Positions 30,067 to 40,295 of a stretch of 64,000 nucleotides of DNA are shown in pieces (position 1 is the first letter of the stretch; every line of letters begins with the position of its first letter). This DNA is from Martensiomyces pterosporus. Taxonomy: Eukaryota > Kickxellomycota > Kickxellomycetes > Kickxellales > Kickxellaceae. The position numbers were made by a program, and so were the translations under genes. The notes under the pieces were generated by a model that was given only the letters and a program-made list of their open reading frames with translations, was not told where the DNA came from and made no database searches. The stretch covers positions 2,041 to 66,040 of the forward strand of contig MU604008.1 in NCBI GenBank assembly GCA_025201845.1. Reading direction: 5' to 3'.

Positions 30067-33000
30067 CTAGCGCCTGCTGCCCTTGGGTCCCCTGCCGCGG
30101 CGCCCGCCTCTGGGCTTGGGGTTGGTGCTTCCAGTGATGAACTTGAGCAGGTCATCGATGGGCAGGTGTCCCTTGGAGCTGGTTCCGCCAGGAGCACCGG
30201 AGCTAGCTTCGGCGGCACCCCTGCCATCCCTCTCCATCTGCATCAGGCCGGCAGTGGCAACAGCCTCGCTGAGCTTCTTGCGAGCAGCGCTCGACAGCTT
30301 GGCTGACCGGACAGCATTGAATGTGAGTTCCTTGAGCCACTCGGCGGTCTCCTTGGTGCGGGGATCCTCGTCGCCAAACTTTTCACTAAAGAACTTGTGC
30401 GAGTCGCGCTCGACCTGCACAGCAGACTTGAAGTCGCCAGTGACGGCATACGCCTTTGCAAGCGAGTGCATGGCGTTGGCAACAAGGACGTTGTCAGTTC
30501 CGAGGAGCTTGCTGCGGATCTCAAGGCACGACTTGAAGAACTTCAGCGCGTCGTCGTACTGGCGCAGGGACTGCAGCATGACGCCGATGTTGTTGTGCGC
30601 GGTGGCCAAGTCAGGGTGGTCGGGGCTGTTGACCAGGTTCCACAGGTCCATTGCGTGGCGCATAAGGCGCAGAGCCAGGAGCGTGTTTCCGCGAGCGTGC
30701 TCGTAGAGCGCCAGATTCAGGTAGTCGTGGATAGTCAGAGGGTCGTCGAGGCCGACAGTGCGCTCGGAGATGATCACAGACTTGGTCATAAACTCAGCAG
30801 CCAGAGCATACTCGCCGGCATCGTAGTGGGCGAGCGAAACCACAGCATAGCAGCGCGCAGACTCCGAGTGCAGGAATCCAAACGTCTGCTCATGGAGCGC
30901 AAGCGACTCCAGCAGCAGCTCCAGGCCAAGCTCCTTTTGCCCTTGCTCTAGCGACATGCGCCCAGCCTCAAAGGCCTCGTCGGCAAAGGACGAGTTATGA
31001 GTCGAGACCTTCGTCAGAGCGACAAAGTTCATCACATCGCCGGGCAGCAGAGTCATCGGGCGCGAGAGCTCCTTGTCGACTTGCTCCTTGATCTGGCGCT
31101 TCATCTGCTTGTTCAGCTTAATTGAGGGGTCAACGGTCTTCATGGCGATAGCATGCATCTCCTCCTCGGCCGGGCGAGCGAAGTAGTACTGACGCATGGC
31201 GATCTGAGCACCAGCCTTCAGGCACACCTCGCGCAAGAGAATGTGCTCGCTCCCAGCAATGAACTTGCCGACAAAGTCGTCAGGCAGGGCAAAGCGGAAG
31301 CGCAGAGCGACCTGGGCCTTGACAAGGTCGGCAAGTGCCTCGGGAGTAAGAGACGCGAGTTCAGGGATGGCCCTTGCCTCGGCCGAGAGCTGGGCAGTCG
31401 GGTCGGCGCAGTACTCGGTGCAAATGAGCGCATTGACGACGTGGGCAAAGACCTCGGAGTGCAGGCGGGCAGGCACCAGGCGGAAGAGATCACGCAGAAT
31501 GTGCTTGGCGGCACGAGAGATCATCTCGTGCACAACCAGGCGGCGGACGTTCTGAGCGCTCTCAACGTCCGAAGGAAGGAGCGAGGCGATCATGCCCAGG
31601 TAGCGCATGTTGATGCCGCGCTGGTGCATGGCAGTAACGAGTGCGCTGCCGCTGAGCGGCGAAGTGCTGTAAGAGGCAAGATCGCGGGCAAGCGACGGAA
31701 CGCTGACTTCGCGAAGGAACTTTGAGGCGCTGCGCACGGCAGACGAGAGCTCCTTGTCAGACTCGCTGGTGCCCTTGCGCTGCTGCTCGATCGGCGTAAA
31801 GGCATCAGGGCTGAAGTTGAGGCTAAAGTCAAAGTCGCCCAAGAGGTCCTTTGCTCCGCTCTCCTCTGCTGCCTGAGCGTCGTCAGCGGGCTTGGGCTCA
31901 TCTTTCTCCTCGGGGGTCTGCTGCGCCTCACCAGCGCCTTCCGTCTTGTCGGCGGCTTCGTCCTTTGCCGCCTCAGCGCTCTTGGTCTTCTCAATCGCGT
32001 ACTCCTGAACAGCCTTGCGGATCTTGCTCTCCCAGAAGATATCAAGAAGCTCCGGGCGCATGAGAACCAGCTTGTGTGGGTATGCGGGGAGCTCCGCATC
32101 AGCCTTCTCCTCGCACTCGCTCTCCAAAAACTCGACATCGATCGGGGTCATGCGGTAGAGATCAAGCAGGTACTTGCGGCCATCGGTGCCCACGAGGCCC
32201 TTGACGTCAACAGATGTGTACAGCTTCGACTCCTCGCCTGCCTCGCTGAAGACAGAGTGCTCGGCAAAGTGAAGTGCCTTGGCCACTGGCTCCATAGCCT
32301 TGTGGAATTCGGGGTCACTGCCGACTGTGGCGCCGCTGTCGACGCTGCCGTAGATGATCTGCGTAGTGTCCTGGCGGCGGAAGATTCCAGGAACCACCGA
32401 CTGCGCAACAACACGCACGCCGCGGTAGTCGACAACAACGCTGCCAAGCGTGTTCAGACCCTCGACATCGAGCTGGTTCAGCAGGCGCACGCCGGTGATG
32501 TCCTTACCGGTGGCCACGTGTGCTGCCTCGTCGCCACCAAGCTCTGTGAAGGTCTCGCGCCCATCGAATCCCTTGCTGAAGAAGATGTTGTCGCGCAGGT
32601 ACATGTGCTGCTCAGATGGGTCGGTCGGGTTCAGCGGCGGCATCTCGTCCTCGACAACAGCCATGGCGCCATGGATGGCGGCTTCCGCAAACTCCGAGTG
32701 CCACTTGTGGATCTGGCGATCACGCAGCACACGCTCGGAGAGGTTGCCACGAGGCATCTCGCGGATGCTCTGCAGCTCCTCGTTCCAATCGCGCAGCGAG
32801 TCGGAGATCTGGGACCCCAGTCTGAGGTACACCTCCTGCGGGCGGCCAGCATCGTAGGACTCTGGGGCCCTGTTTTCGCCGGAGCGAACGAGCCAGGTAG
32901 AGGCGGCGTGCTCGGCAGAGACGAATGGGAGAACCTCGACCGAATCGCGCAGTGCTGCTTCCTGCTGCAGCTTGGCAAGACCCTGACCAAACCTTGGCGA

Positions 33001-34346
33001 GAGCTTCTTGAGAAGCGTGATCAGCGAGTGCGCACAGTAGAACTCGGGGTCGCGTGTGCCCTGCTGCCCGGCACGGGCGACACCGTACTGCTCGGGGTTG
33101 AAGTGGGTGAGGCTGGACGCGTTGACAAAGAACCCATCGCGCGAGGCAGTGATGTGGTAGTTCTGGTTCTCCAACGTAGTGACAAGCAGGTACATCAAGT
33201 CGCCATTGAGCTGGCGGTAGCGAGGGACAGGGTTCCACCCGCTAAGCGTGATCTGCTTGATGCACTGGGGGACACTGAGTTTCTTGATGGCCTCGCTGGT
33301 AGAGATGACATTGAACTGTGAAACCTTGCCAAACTCAAAGTCCTTGAATGCATGGTCAACAACAGCGGGCTTTGCCTCTTCGGTGCTTGCCTCAGCCACC
33401 TCTTCCTGAGCTTTCTCTGCCTCGCCGTTTGCTGCAGCGCGCTTCTTCTTTCCACCCTTCTTGCCCTCCTTCTTGGCTGGGTCTCTAGTCTTGTTGCTGT
33501 CTGACTCGGAGACCGAGTCGCCACCATCAGCAGCAGCAGAAAGGTCAGTGGGGGTTCCGTCGGGGTACTTGATTGTCGAGAAAATAGAGGCACCAGCGTC
33601 CAGACCAGCAACCAGCGGGTCGGCAGTAGTGGGGCCAGCAAGGAGATCGCGAAGACGGCCGACGTGCAAGCGAGCCTCACGCTCGGTGTACTGATCCTCA
33701 AAGAGCTCGAGCTGGCTGTCCTTCTGAAGCCCCTCGATCTCGCCAAGCTCGGCAAAGTCGTTCAGCCTCTGGCCGTCGAGAGCCAGATAGAAGCACGAGT
33801 ACTCGATTGTATTGGGGCTTTCGCTGACCACCTGCTTGAGGTCCTGAACAGCCTCTTGCGCAGTAGCCTAAAAAGGACAAGGAAGGCCACGGCAGCAGAT
33901 AACAGCAGAGGCCGGCATTGGCTGTCAGTGGGCTTTATGGATCCAGAATAGGCCAGAAACTGGCTGATAAAAGCAAGCTCTCTCTAGCGCGTGCTGGTAC
34001 TTACGATAAGCGACACGATCGATCCGTTAGGTGCCTTGATGGTGAGCTGGTATGGCTGGTCCTCTATCGAAGATAAATGTGCTTGGTGCAGGGCAACGAC
34101 GCAGTAGCAGTTAGTGCTGGTGCTGCCATGGCTAGGTGCTGTGCCATTCTATAGAATTGCTCGACAATGGGTGTACGTACCTGGAGACATTTCAGCAGCA
34201 GCAGCAGCGACCTGCTCGTCTGCTTCAGTAGAAATGGCAGAGGTGCTAGCGTCCTGTGTAGTTGGTGCCTCCGGAGCGGCAGCGGCGGCGGCAGTGACAG
34301 CCTCGGCGGCAGCAGAGGGCCCAGTGCTGTTTTCTTGGATCGACAT
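30067..34346 (-). CDS. CLU1: Clustered mitochondria protein Clu1 (CLUH)
   Basis: Cytosolic mRNA-binding protein needed for normal mitochondrial distribution; also found with eIF3 (Tif31). I read three exons: 34346..34181 (MSIQENSTGPSAAAEA), 34063..34005 (EDQPYQLTIKAPNGSIVSLI) and 33867..30067, with donors GTACGT and GTAAGT and acceptors ATAG and TTTTTAG, all in phase; 1341 residues in total, close to human CLUH. The order of domains is the expected one: ubiquitin-like CLU-N (about 58-150, with YLALDGQRLNDFAELGEI), a Lys-rich linker, the Clu domain (for example FSKGFDGRETFTELGGDEAA and PVDVEF-like DLYRMTPIDVEFLE), the conserved central domain (VRRLVVHEMISRAAKHILR), and C-terminal TPR repeats (HNNIGVMLQSLRQYDDALKF). 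The C-terminus is RG-rich (PRGGRRGRGPKG). Exon 1 is Ala-rich and probably disordered. Confidence 0.93.
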
Positions 34347-34702
34347 GATCAAGTGGTGCAGATGTCTATGAGTGCGGCAGCAGACAAGCCTGTGAACGAA
34401 ATGAGAATAATAGTGAAATGAGAGAAGCTCTGGAGCATATAGAAAAGAAAAGCGGAGCAAGAGATAAGGAGAACGAGAAGCGTGAGAGCGAGAGCTCAGG
34501 GGCGCTAAGCACAGATGGGGAAAAATTCGACAATGTGGCCACAGCAAGCCCCCTATCCCGCCTATCAACCGAAACGTACCAGCGAGTCTTGCCCCTCTCT
34601 CCTTACGATAATCAGCGAGCCATGCAGCCGCCGACTCGCCTCGATGTGCTTTACTGTTGGCAGCCAAGCAGCAGCCAAGCTATGTGTGTGAATCGGCAGC
34701 GT
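34347..34702. other. Intergenic, CLU1 promoter and 3' side of the GPI-PLD gene
   Basis: 356 bp; a plus-strand frame crosses it but runs on across the GPI-PLD gene as its shadow. No gene seen. Confidence 0.5.
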
Positions 34703-37426
34703 CTATTTCTGCAGCAGGAGGACGCTGCCTGTCAGTCTGGAAAACTGGCTGTCGTGGGGCATGCTTACTGCGAGAAGCTCCTTGCCGCCTCTTTTCGCGA
34801 TCTTTATCTGGTGCCCGAACCGCGCTCGGCCCATTGCGCTGGGCACATAGAGACACTCTGGCCTTTCAAAGTCTGGCCGCCATCTGTACACCCGGCCGTC
34901 CTCCAAGTCACTCAGGGGCTCGCCGATCCACACCTCCGACCCAGTCGTTGCCAGCGACCTCCCAAAGTGGCCCGGGCTCTGCACACCGCGCAGTGTGCTC
35001 AAAAGCCCAGCAAACCTCTCTTTGTCGTCGCCATCGCTGCTGCCGCCACTGCTGGCGCTGCCAAGCTCGTGGTGCTCGCTGGGCTGGTGCGTCTGCCGTA
35101 CCCAGTGGACTGGGTCGATCACCCGCACCTCGCCTGCCTGCCACCCACGCTCAGGGGCCTGATTCACCAGCGAGTCAAGCACGCCGTGGCTAAGGTGCTG
35201 TGCTATCGCCGTGTTCTGCTCGGACGGCGAGCCAAACAACACGATTGGCAGGCTGCCAGGCTCACCCGCATCGTCCACCTCCCACAGATGGATCTGGCTG
35301 CCCAGCTGGGTGGCCTCCTTCATCGACGTGAACTCCAGTCCCTCGTACACTGGCGGTGCCCTTGTGTTGTTTGGGATGACAAACGCGTACACTTTGCCTG
35401 CAAGCGTGTGGTTGGACGCAGCGTCGTGTGCCTTGTGGCCAGGCGCGCCAACAAGAAGCAGCGTCGTGCCAAAGTCTCTCAAGTACACAGCCTTTGCTGC
35501 AAACCCAAACCACTCAAACGCATGTCGTTTAGGCGAGGCCAGGGAAAAGTCAGGAGGACCCATTTGGCCACTGCTGCTCCGGCCCTGTTTTGAAATATAC
35601 CCAAACACTCGTCCCGAGTGCAGCTCATATGGGAGATCGGAGTGGTAAGGCGCTCCGATGACCAGGTCGACAAACCCGTCGTTATTGAGGTCCTCGCCAT
35701 ACAAGAACCCGCCGATTCTCTGGTGAGACCATGGGCTATCGGTATAGAGAGCAAGCTGCTTGGCAGTCAGCGAAAAGTCAGGCACGGCAGAAAGGCCCGA
35801 TCCAGCATGTCCCAGGTAAACGTCAACGCGGCCCAGCATCGCCCCTGTAGCGTCCCTGCCATACCCACTGCTCCCAACGACCAGATCATCGATTCCATCA
35901 GCATTAAAGTCAACCACCGCCATGGACGATCCAAACAGCGAGTACCGCACAGTGCCAGCTTCCGGCTCTTCACCAGCACTCGCCGCTGGAGTCAGGATCA
36001 GCGGATCAGCGTCAACGACATTCTGCTGAGAGAACGCATAAAACAGATCTGGGTCCTCAAGAACAAACACAGCACCTATGCTGCTGTCCTCCTTGGCGCT
36101 GCGTGTCTTGTAGTAGGGTGCGCTAATTGCAACACTGGTCCGCCCATCGCCGCTGAAATCCCCCATGGCCAATGCTGTTCCGAACCCCGAGTACGCGCTG
36201 AGCGAGTAAAGGTGCTTGGCCTTTGGATACAGCGTGGTGAGCTCTGCGCACTTGTCGGCTATTTTTATCCTGGTCCTTTCCTTTGCGCCCTGATTCTGCC
36301 GTTGCGCTGAGAAGCGCTCCGCTTGGGCAGCAAAGCCACGCTGCCGCCCGCCGTTGTGTGCACTGTATCCCTTCCGAGCAGCGCTTGGCAAGTGTGAAAC
36401 CCCGCCAGTGCTGGCTACCAAGTGGAGCACCCCCTCGCGCTCCAGTGCCGTGGTTGTCCGGTTGAGGTCCTGTATCCATCGCTGATCCGCTAGGTGTGGC
36501 ATGATTCTATCCAAGAACGATGGAGCTGGCGGCTTCCTCCGTGATCCAGGAACGTGCTGTCGGCGTCTGTCGCTTACCATGCACTTTTTCGAAAAGTTGC
36601 CCGTGTCAAACCAATCGATCAGCGAGTACCAGCAGTCGCTCGTCGTGGTCGCCATGGCAAACAGCCCGCCAATATAGTAATCCTCTATCCGCTCAGTGAG
36701 CATAGGCGCTCTCGATGCATACGAGGGGAACAACCCCTGCCCAAACCTCTTGACAGCCTCCATTGCGTAGAACTGACGTGTAATGCAGATGTTCAGCTTC
36801 CATTTTGGCACCGCCAGGCCCATCGACTTGTAGATCTCGATAACGTCATCAACGGGCACTGTCCACTTGTCCAACATGTATCCAAGATCGTTCATGTGCG
36901 CCAGCGCAAAGTCGCCGCCAACATCCAGGGTATCGTGTGCCCTGGAGAACTCGCCATTGAACGTCGAGTTTGCCAGAACCTCCATGATTCCTTCGCGCAA
37001 ACCAGCCAGGCTATGCCACTGCTCGTCGGCCACTTGATGGGAGGCAATGCCAAAGAGAAAGGATACCAGCTGCTGTGCTCGCTCGCCATACGGCTTTTCG
37101 TATTTGCCGGCAAGGTACTCGACACCGTACTCTAGAAACGGCGTCCAGTGTGCGGCTTCGGCCTGATCGTCCATCGACAGACAGCCATAGCCCCAGTCTG
37201 GGAATGCAACCCCAGCCTGCAGCGACTCTGGGTGGCGGTCAAGCATATCTCGGTAAAAAGCAACCCTGTCGGCGCCTGGCTTACCCTGCTGTTCGTGGAA
37301 CCACTGCCGCGCACGCTCGGCGACCTCGTTGTGCACGGCAGGGCCACAGCCCAGCGCACACACTCCAAGAGCAGCCACAATAGCACACCCCCGCGTCTTC
37401 CATCCCTTGGTTGCCCGCACAGCCAT
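34703..37426 (-). CDS. GPI-specific phospholipase D-like secreted protein
   Basis: Secreted enzyme of the GPLD1 family, which hydrolyses the inositol-phosphate bond of GPI anchors. 907 residues from the ATG at 37426 (MAVRATKGWK), with a signal peptide core CAIVAALGVCALGCG. An N-terminal zinc-dependent phospholipase domain (about 25-330) shows its metal-binding histidines and acids in GPAVHNEV, AFPDWGYGC, AHWTPF and ASHQVADEQWHSL, and ends with AHDTLDVGGDFALAHM. The C-terminal part is a beta-propeller of FG-GAP repeats: ALAMGDFSGDGRTSVAISAP, MAVVDFNADGIDDLVVGSSG and YGEDLNNDGFVDLVIGAPY are calcium-binding-type units. A low-complexity stretch separates the two. Open frame to 37723 upstream is leader. 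Same strand as CLU1. Confidence 0.88.
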   Translation of the reverse strand: MAVRATKGWKTRGCAIVAALGVCALGCGPAVHNEVAERARQWFHEQQGKPGADRVAFYRDMLDRHPESLQAGVAFPDWGYGCLSMDDQAEAAHWTPFLEYGVEYLAGKYEKPYGERAQQLVSFLFGIASHQVADEQWHSLAGLREGIMEVLANSTFNGEFSRAHDTLDVGGDFALAHMNDLGYMLDKWTVPVDDVIEIYKSMGLAVPKWKLNICITRQFYAMEAVKRFGQGLFPSYASRAPMLTERIEDYYIGGLFAMATTTSDCWYSLIDWFDTGNFSKKCMVSDRRRQHVPGSRRKPPAPSFLDRIMPHLADQRWIQDLNRTTTALEREGVLHLVASTGGVSHLPSAARKGYSAHNGGRQRGFAAQAERFSAQRQNQGAKERTRIKIADKCAELTTLYPKAKHLYSLSAYSGFGTALAMGDFSGDGRTSVAISAPYYKTRSAKEDSSIGAVFVLEDPDLFYAFSQQNVVDADPLILTPAASAGEEPEAGTVRYSLFGSSMAVVDFNADGIDDLVVGSSGYGRDATGAMLGRVDVYLGHAGSGLSAVPDFSLTAKQLALYTDSPWSHQRIGGFLYGEDLNNDGFVDLVIGAPYHSDLPYELHSGRVFGYISKQGRSSSGQMGPPDFSLASPKRHAFEWFGFAAKAVYLRDFGTTLLLVGAPGHKAHDAASNHTLAGKVYAFVIPNNTRAPPVYEGLEFTSMKEATQLGSQIHLWEVDDAGEPGSLPIVLFGSPSEQNTAIAQHLSHGVLDSLVNQAPERGWQAGEVRVIDPVHWVRQTHQPSEHHELGSASSGGSSDGDDKERFAGLLSTLRGVQSPGHFGRSLATTGSEVWIGEPLSDLEDGRVYRWRPDFERPECLYVPSAMGRARFGHQIKIAKRGGKELLAVSMPHDSQFSRLTGSVLLLQK

Positions 37427-37948
37427 GTATAAATTACGCAATAGTGATATGTATGCTGCGTAGCGCTTAGTAAGCCGGTCACCTGGTTTGAAAATAATAA
37501 AAAAAGCGAAAAAAGGAGCGGAAGAAAAAGCGCACAAACAGACGACGTGTGCAAGAAGCAAAGGAGAAAGCAAAGGAGAGACAGAGCAGCCTGCCATGCG
37601 GGGCTCCATTCCACACGCCCACACACGCAATGAGAATGCCAGCACCCACTGTATATTGATTTTCTGCTGTTGGTGTTGCTGGCACAAAGCGTATAGGAGA
37701 GCAAAAAAGTAAAGCGCGATCACCTGCTGCGCGGGATAGCTGGCTCAAGTGGTCACTACTTGGGTTGCCCACAAGCCCGACGAGCGGTCATGAGGCCATG
37801 AGAGCAAGACGAAGAAATTGAACGCTGTATGCAAATAAACAGCAGCACGAGTAGCCAGCTAGTGGCAGGCCGCTGAGGAAGGGGCGCCGGCTGCATCCCT
37901 CCGGCCAAGCAGCCGGGTGCATGAGCTATGGCCATCGCTGCATGTGCG
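37427..37948. other. Intergenic, promoter of the GPI-PLD gene
   Basis: 522 bp, with an A-rich stretch near 37490-37530. No recognisable gene or RNA. Confidence 0.5.
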
Positions 37949-39802
37949 TCATTGCTGAGCCTGCCGCTGAGCCTGCCGCTGAGCCTGGTGCCAGACATTC
38001 CAGTACTCAGTATACTCTTGGAGCGTCATTTTGTCCTCATCTTCCGCCGTGATATGTGCCGCAGACTTTGACTGGCCATCAACGTAGATGTCGACGTTTG
38101 GCACTCTGTCTGGCGATTCCACCACAATGCTATCGGGAACGGCATCTGACAGCTCCTCCAAAGTGACGTCATAGAGACCGAGCTTGCGGCGCTTGCTTTG
38201 CGACAGGGCATAGATGCCTTCAAGGTAGGGGTCGGGGCAATCCGCGTCTTCAACGACGGCATCTTCAGCCCCTGCAGGCACAGCGGTCTGGTCAGCACTG
38301 TCTGGCACCTTGCTTGCCTCGGGGCTGGGCTGCCTGGCGCCGTTGGGTGGTGCTGCTGCTGCCGTAGCACCATCGACGGGCTTTGCTGGCTCCAAGTCAG
38401 CAAACGCAAACAGCCTTTTGCTCATCTTCCACGCAGGGCGGCTCTTGTCATGAGCACCCTTGCTACGGTCAGCATGGTGGTGGCTGTACTTGCTGCGGTA
38501 CCGGCGGTACCCATGCGAGCCTGGTCCCTTATCGGTGCTGTTAGCCGCCGCAGCCTCCTGCATCTCCTTTTCAATTTTCTCTTGCTCCAGCCTCCTCTTC
38601 TCCTTCTCAGCCCGCTCATGCTCCTCCTCCCTTGCCAGCTGGTCCAGCAGGTGCTGGTAGCCCTCGCGTGGGTCGTGAGGCAAGTCAATGCCCACACGCT
38701 CGGCGATATCCGAGTAATACCTGGAGTAGAGCCCCTCGCGCTTAGCCTCATCCTGCTCCTCGCGCTCCTCTTTGAGCTCGCGCTGACCAGCGGCTGCAAT
38801 CTGCTTGGCCTCTGCAAGTTCGCGCTCAGCAATCCTAGCCTTTGCCCTGGCACGCTTGTCCCACCGGTGCCTGAGCAGCTGGTGCTTCTCGACGTACTTT
38901 CCGTGCACAGCACGCGCATCGGGGGTGATCTTCTGGTCAACCACCATCTGCACGCCAGACACGGTTGACCAGATATGCCACGCAGGGAGCGCATTCTGCC
39001 TGCGCTTGCGCTCAAGCTCCGCCTCACGAATCCGCGCTGCCTCTTTTGGCGTCAAGTCAGGCGCAAACCCAATGACAATCTCGCCCGTGTTGATACCAGT
39101 GTCCCTTGCTACATTCAGCTCCTTGCCATTGCCCTGCTGGCCCTTGCCATCAAACCCTGCATCCTGGTCGCCGCTCATATCCGGTGGCGGCACCTCGCTG
39201 AAGGGTGTTGGCGGTGGAAGGATGATAGAATCGGTCTTCTTTAGCAGATTGATAATGGGCTGGCACTGCTCCATAAACCGCGAGAGCTCCTTTTGCGACT
39301 CCTGGGAGAACTCCGAGTCCTTGTTATCCTCCAGTTGCGCCCCGCAGTTGTCGCATAGGAACAAGCCAGAGGCAAAGTCTACCAGCGACAGCGCCTCCAT
39401 GGTTGAGTAGTGCGCGCTGCACGAGGGACACTCGTACCCGAGCTTTTGCAGCTCCTGCTCCATCTTGGCCTTGACCAGCGTCTGCAGCTTCCACATGCGC
39501 CATTTCACCACGTCGACAAAGAGCTTGTAGTCCAGGTGGTAGTATGTGCGCTGGAACGGCTGCTGGCCAGGCTCACGGGCCTCAGCACGCTTCTCCGACC
39601 GCAGAAGCTTGTCCTCTCGCAGCTTGCCGCATATTTTGTGCACCTCTCGCGACTGGACATGCAGGTACTTGGCCAGAACATCCTCGCGTGCCCGCTCCTT
39701 GCGATTGAGAAAGTCTAAAGCAAGCACAAATTTGTCCTCGTAGAACGTCCGGGAGACCAGCGTAACCAGGCTACGGACGATGTCCAAGCTCTCCTGGGAC
39801 AT
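37949..39802 (-). CDS. TFA1: General transcription factor TFIIE subunit alpha
   Basis: Large subunit of TFIIE, which recruits and stimulates TFIIH during promoter opening by RNA polymerase II. From the ATG at 39802 (MSQESLDIVRSLVTLVSRTF) the protein has 617 residues. An extended winged-helix domain covers about residues 1-110 (ALDFLNRKERAREDVLAKYL, VHKICGKLREDKLL, DYKLFVDVVKWRMWKL). The zinc ribbon is C125-x2-C128 ... C150-x2-C153 (YECPSCSAHYSTMEAL, LFLCDNCGAQL). The rest is acidic/low complexity with a long charged coiled coil (residues 330-480). The C-terminus contains a 12-bp direct repeat that encodes AQRQ units. The frame is open a further 73 codons to 40021 (ending RVPDAASIQQIVDG before the chosen Met), so a slightly longer N-terminus is possible. 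Divergent from the cytidylate kinase. Confidence 0.92.
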   Translation of the reverse strand: MSQESLDIVRSLVTLVSRTFYEDKFVLALDFLNRKERAREDVLAKYLHVQSREVHKICGKLREDKLLRSEKRAEAREPGQQPFQRTYYHLDYKLFVDVVKWRMWKLQTLVKAKMEQELQKLGYECPSCSAHYSTMEALSLVDFASGLFLCDNCGAQLEDNKDSEFSQESQKELSRFMEQCQPIINLLKKTDSIILPPPTPFSEVPPPDMSGDQDAGFDGKGQQGNGKELNVARDTGINTGEIVIGFAPDLTPKEAARIREAELERKRRQNALPAWHIWSTVSGVQMVVDQKITPDARAVHGKYVEKHQLLRHRWDKRARAKARIAERELAEAKQIAAAGQRELKEEREEQDEAKREGLYSRYYSDIAERVGIDLPHDPREGYQHLLDQLAREEEHERAEKEKRRLEQEKIEKEMQEAAAANSTDKGPGSHGYRRYRSKYSHHHADRSKGAHDKSRPAWKMSKRLFAFADLEPAKPVDGATAAAAPPNGARQPSPEASKVPDSADQTAVPAGAEDAVVEDADCPDPYLEGIYALSQSKRRKLGLYDVTLEELSDAVPDSIVVESPDRVPNVDIYVDGQSKSAAHITAEDEDKMTLQEYTEYWNVWHQAQRQAQRQAQQ

Positions 39803-40295
39803 TCCGTCAACTATTTGCTGAATCGACGCCGCGTCTGGCACTCTTTGGGCGATAGAGAAACAGCCAGGCAACAGGCAAAGGGCTGGCTTTGAGTAGCCTT
39901 CTCGAGCTCGAAAGATAGTGCTGTGCTGAGCGGGAAATAGCAAATGAGACAGAATGAAATAAAATGGCAGAATGCAGAGCTGAAGGGAAACAAAGGAGCT
40001 GAAGGTGTGCCAAAGCAGCAAAGCAGGGCTGCTATTGCCTATTTATGTTAGCGCGAGCCTGCTGGGCTGCAATTGGCCTTTCTCTGCCACACGTGGCTTC
40101 TGATCCATTCTCAAAGCCACATAGTCTGGCGAAAAACCTCGACGCACAATCCCCGCTCTACCTGTGCGGATATCACTCGCCTTCTTGGCTGCTATCTCTT
40201 CCTTTCCGCCTTGGCTGCTTTTGCAAATCAAAGTTTTCTTGCTGCATGCATTCTCAGGAGCAAACACTCAGATTCATTCCATATACACAGGGCAA
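39803..40295. promoter_or_regulatory. Divergent promoter, TFA1 / cytidylate kinase
   Basis: A 493-bp gap with ATTGG (reverse CCAAT) at 40072-40076 and CACGTG at 40090-40095 near its centre, the same pair of motifs as upstream of SSF1. No gene of its own. Confidence 0.45.
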
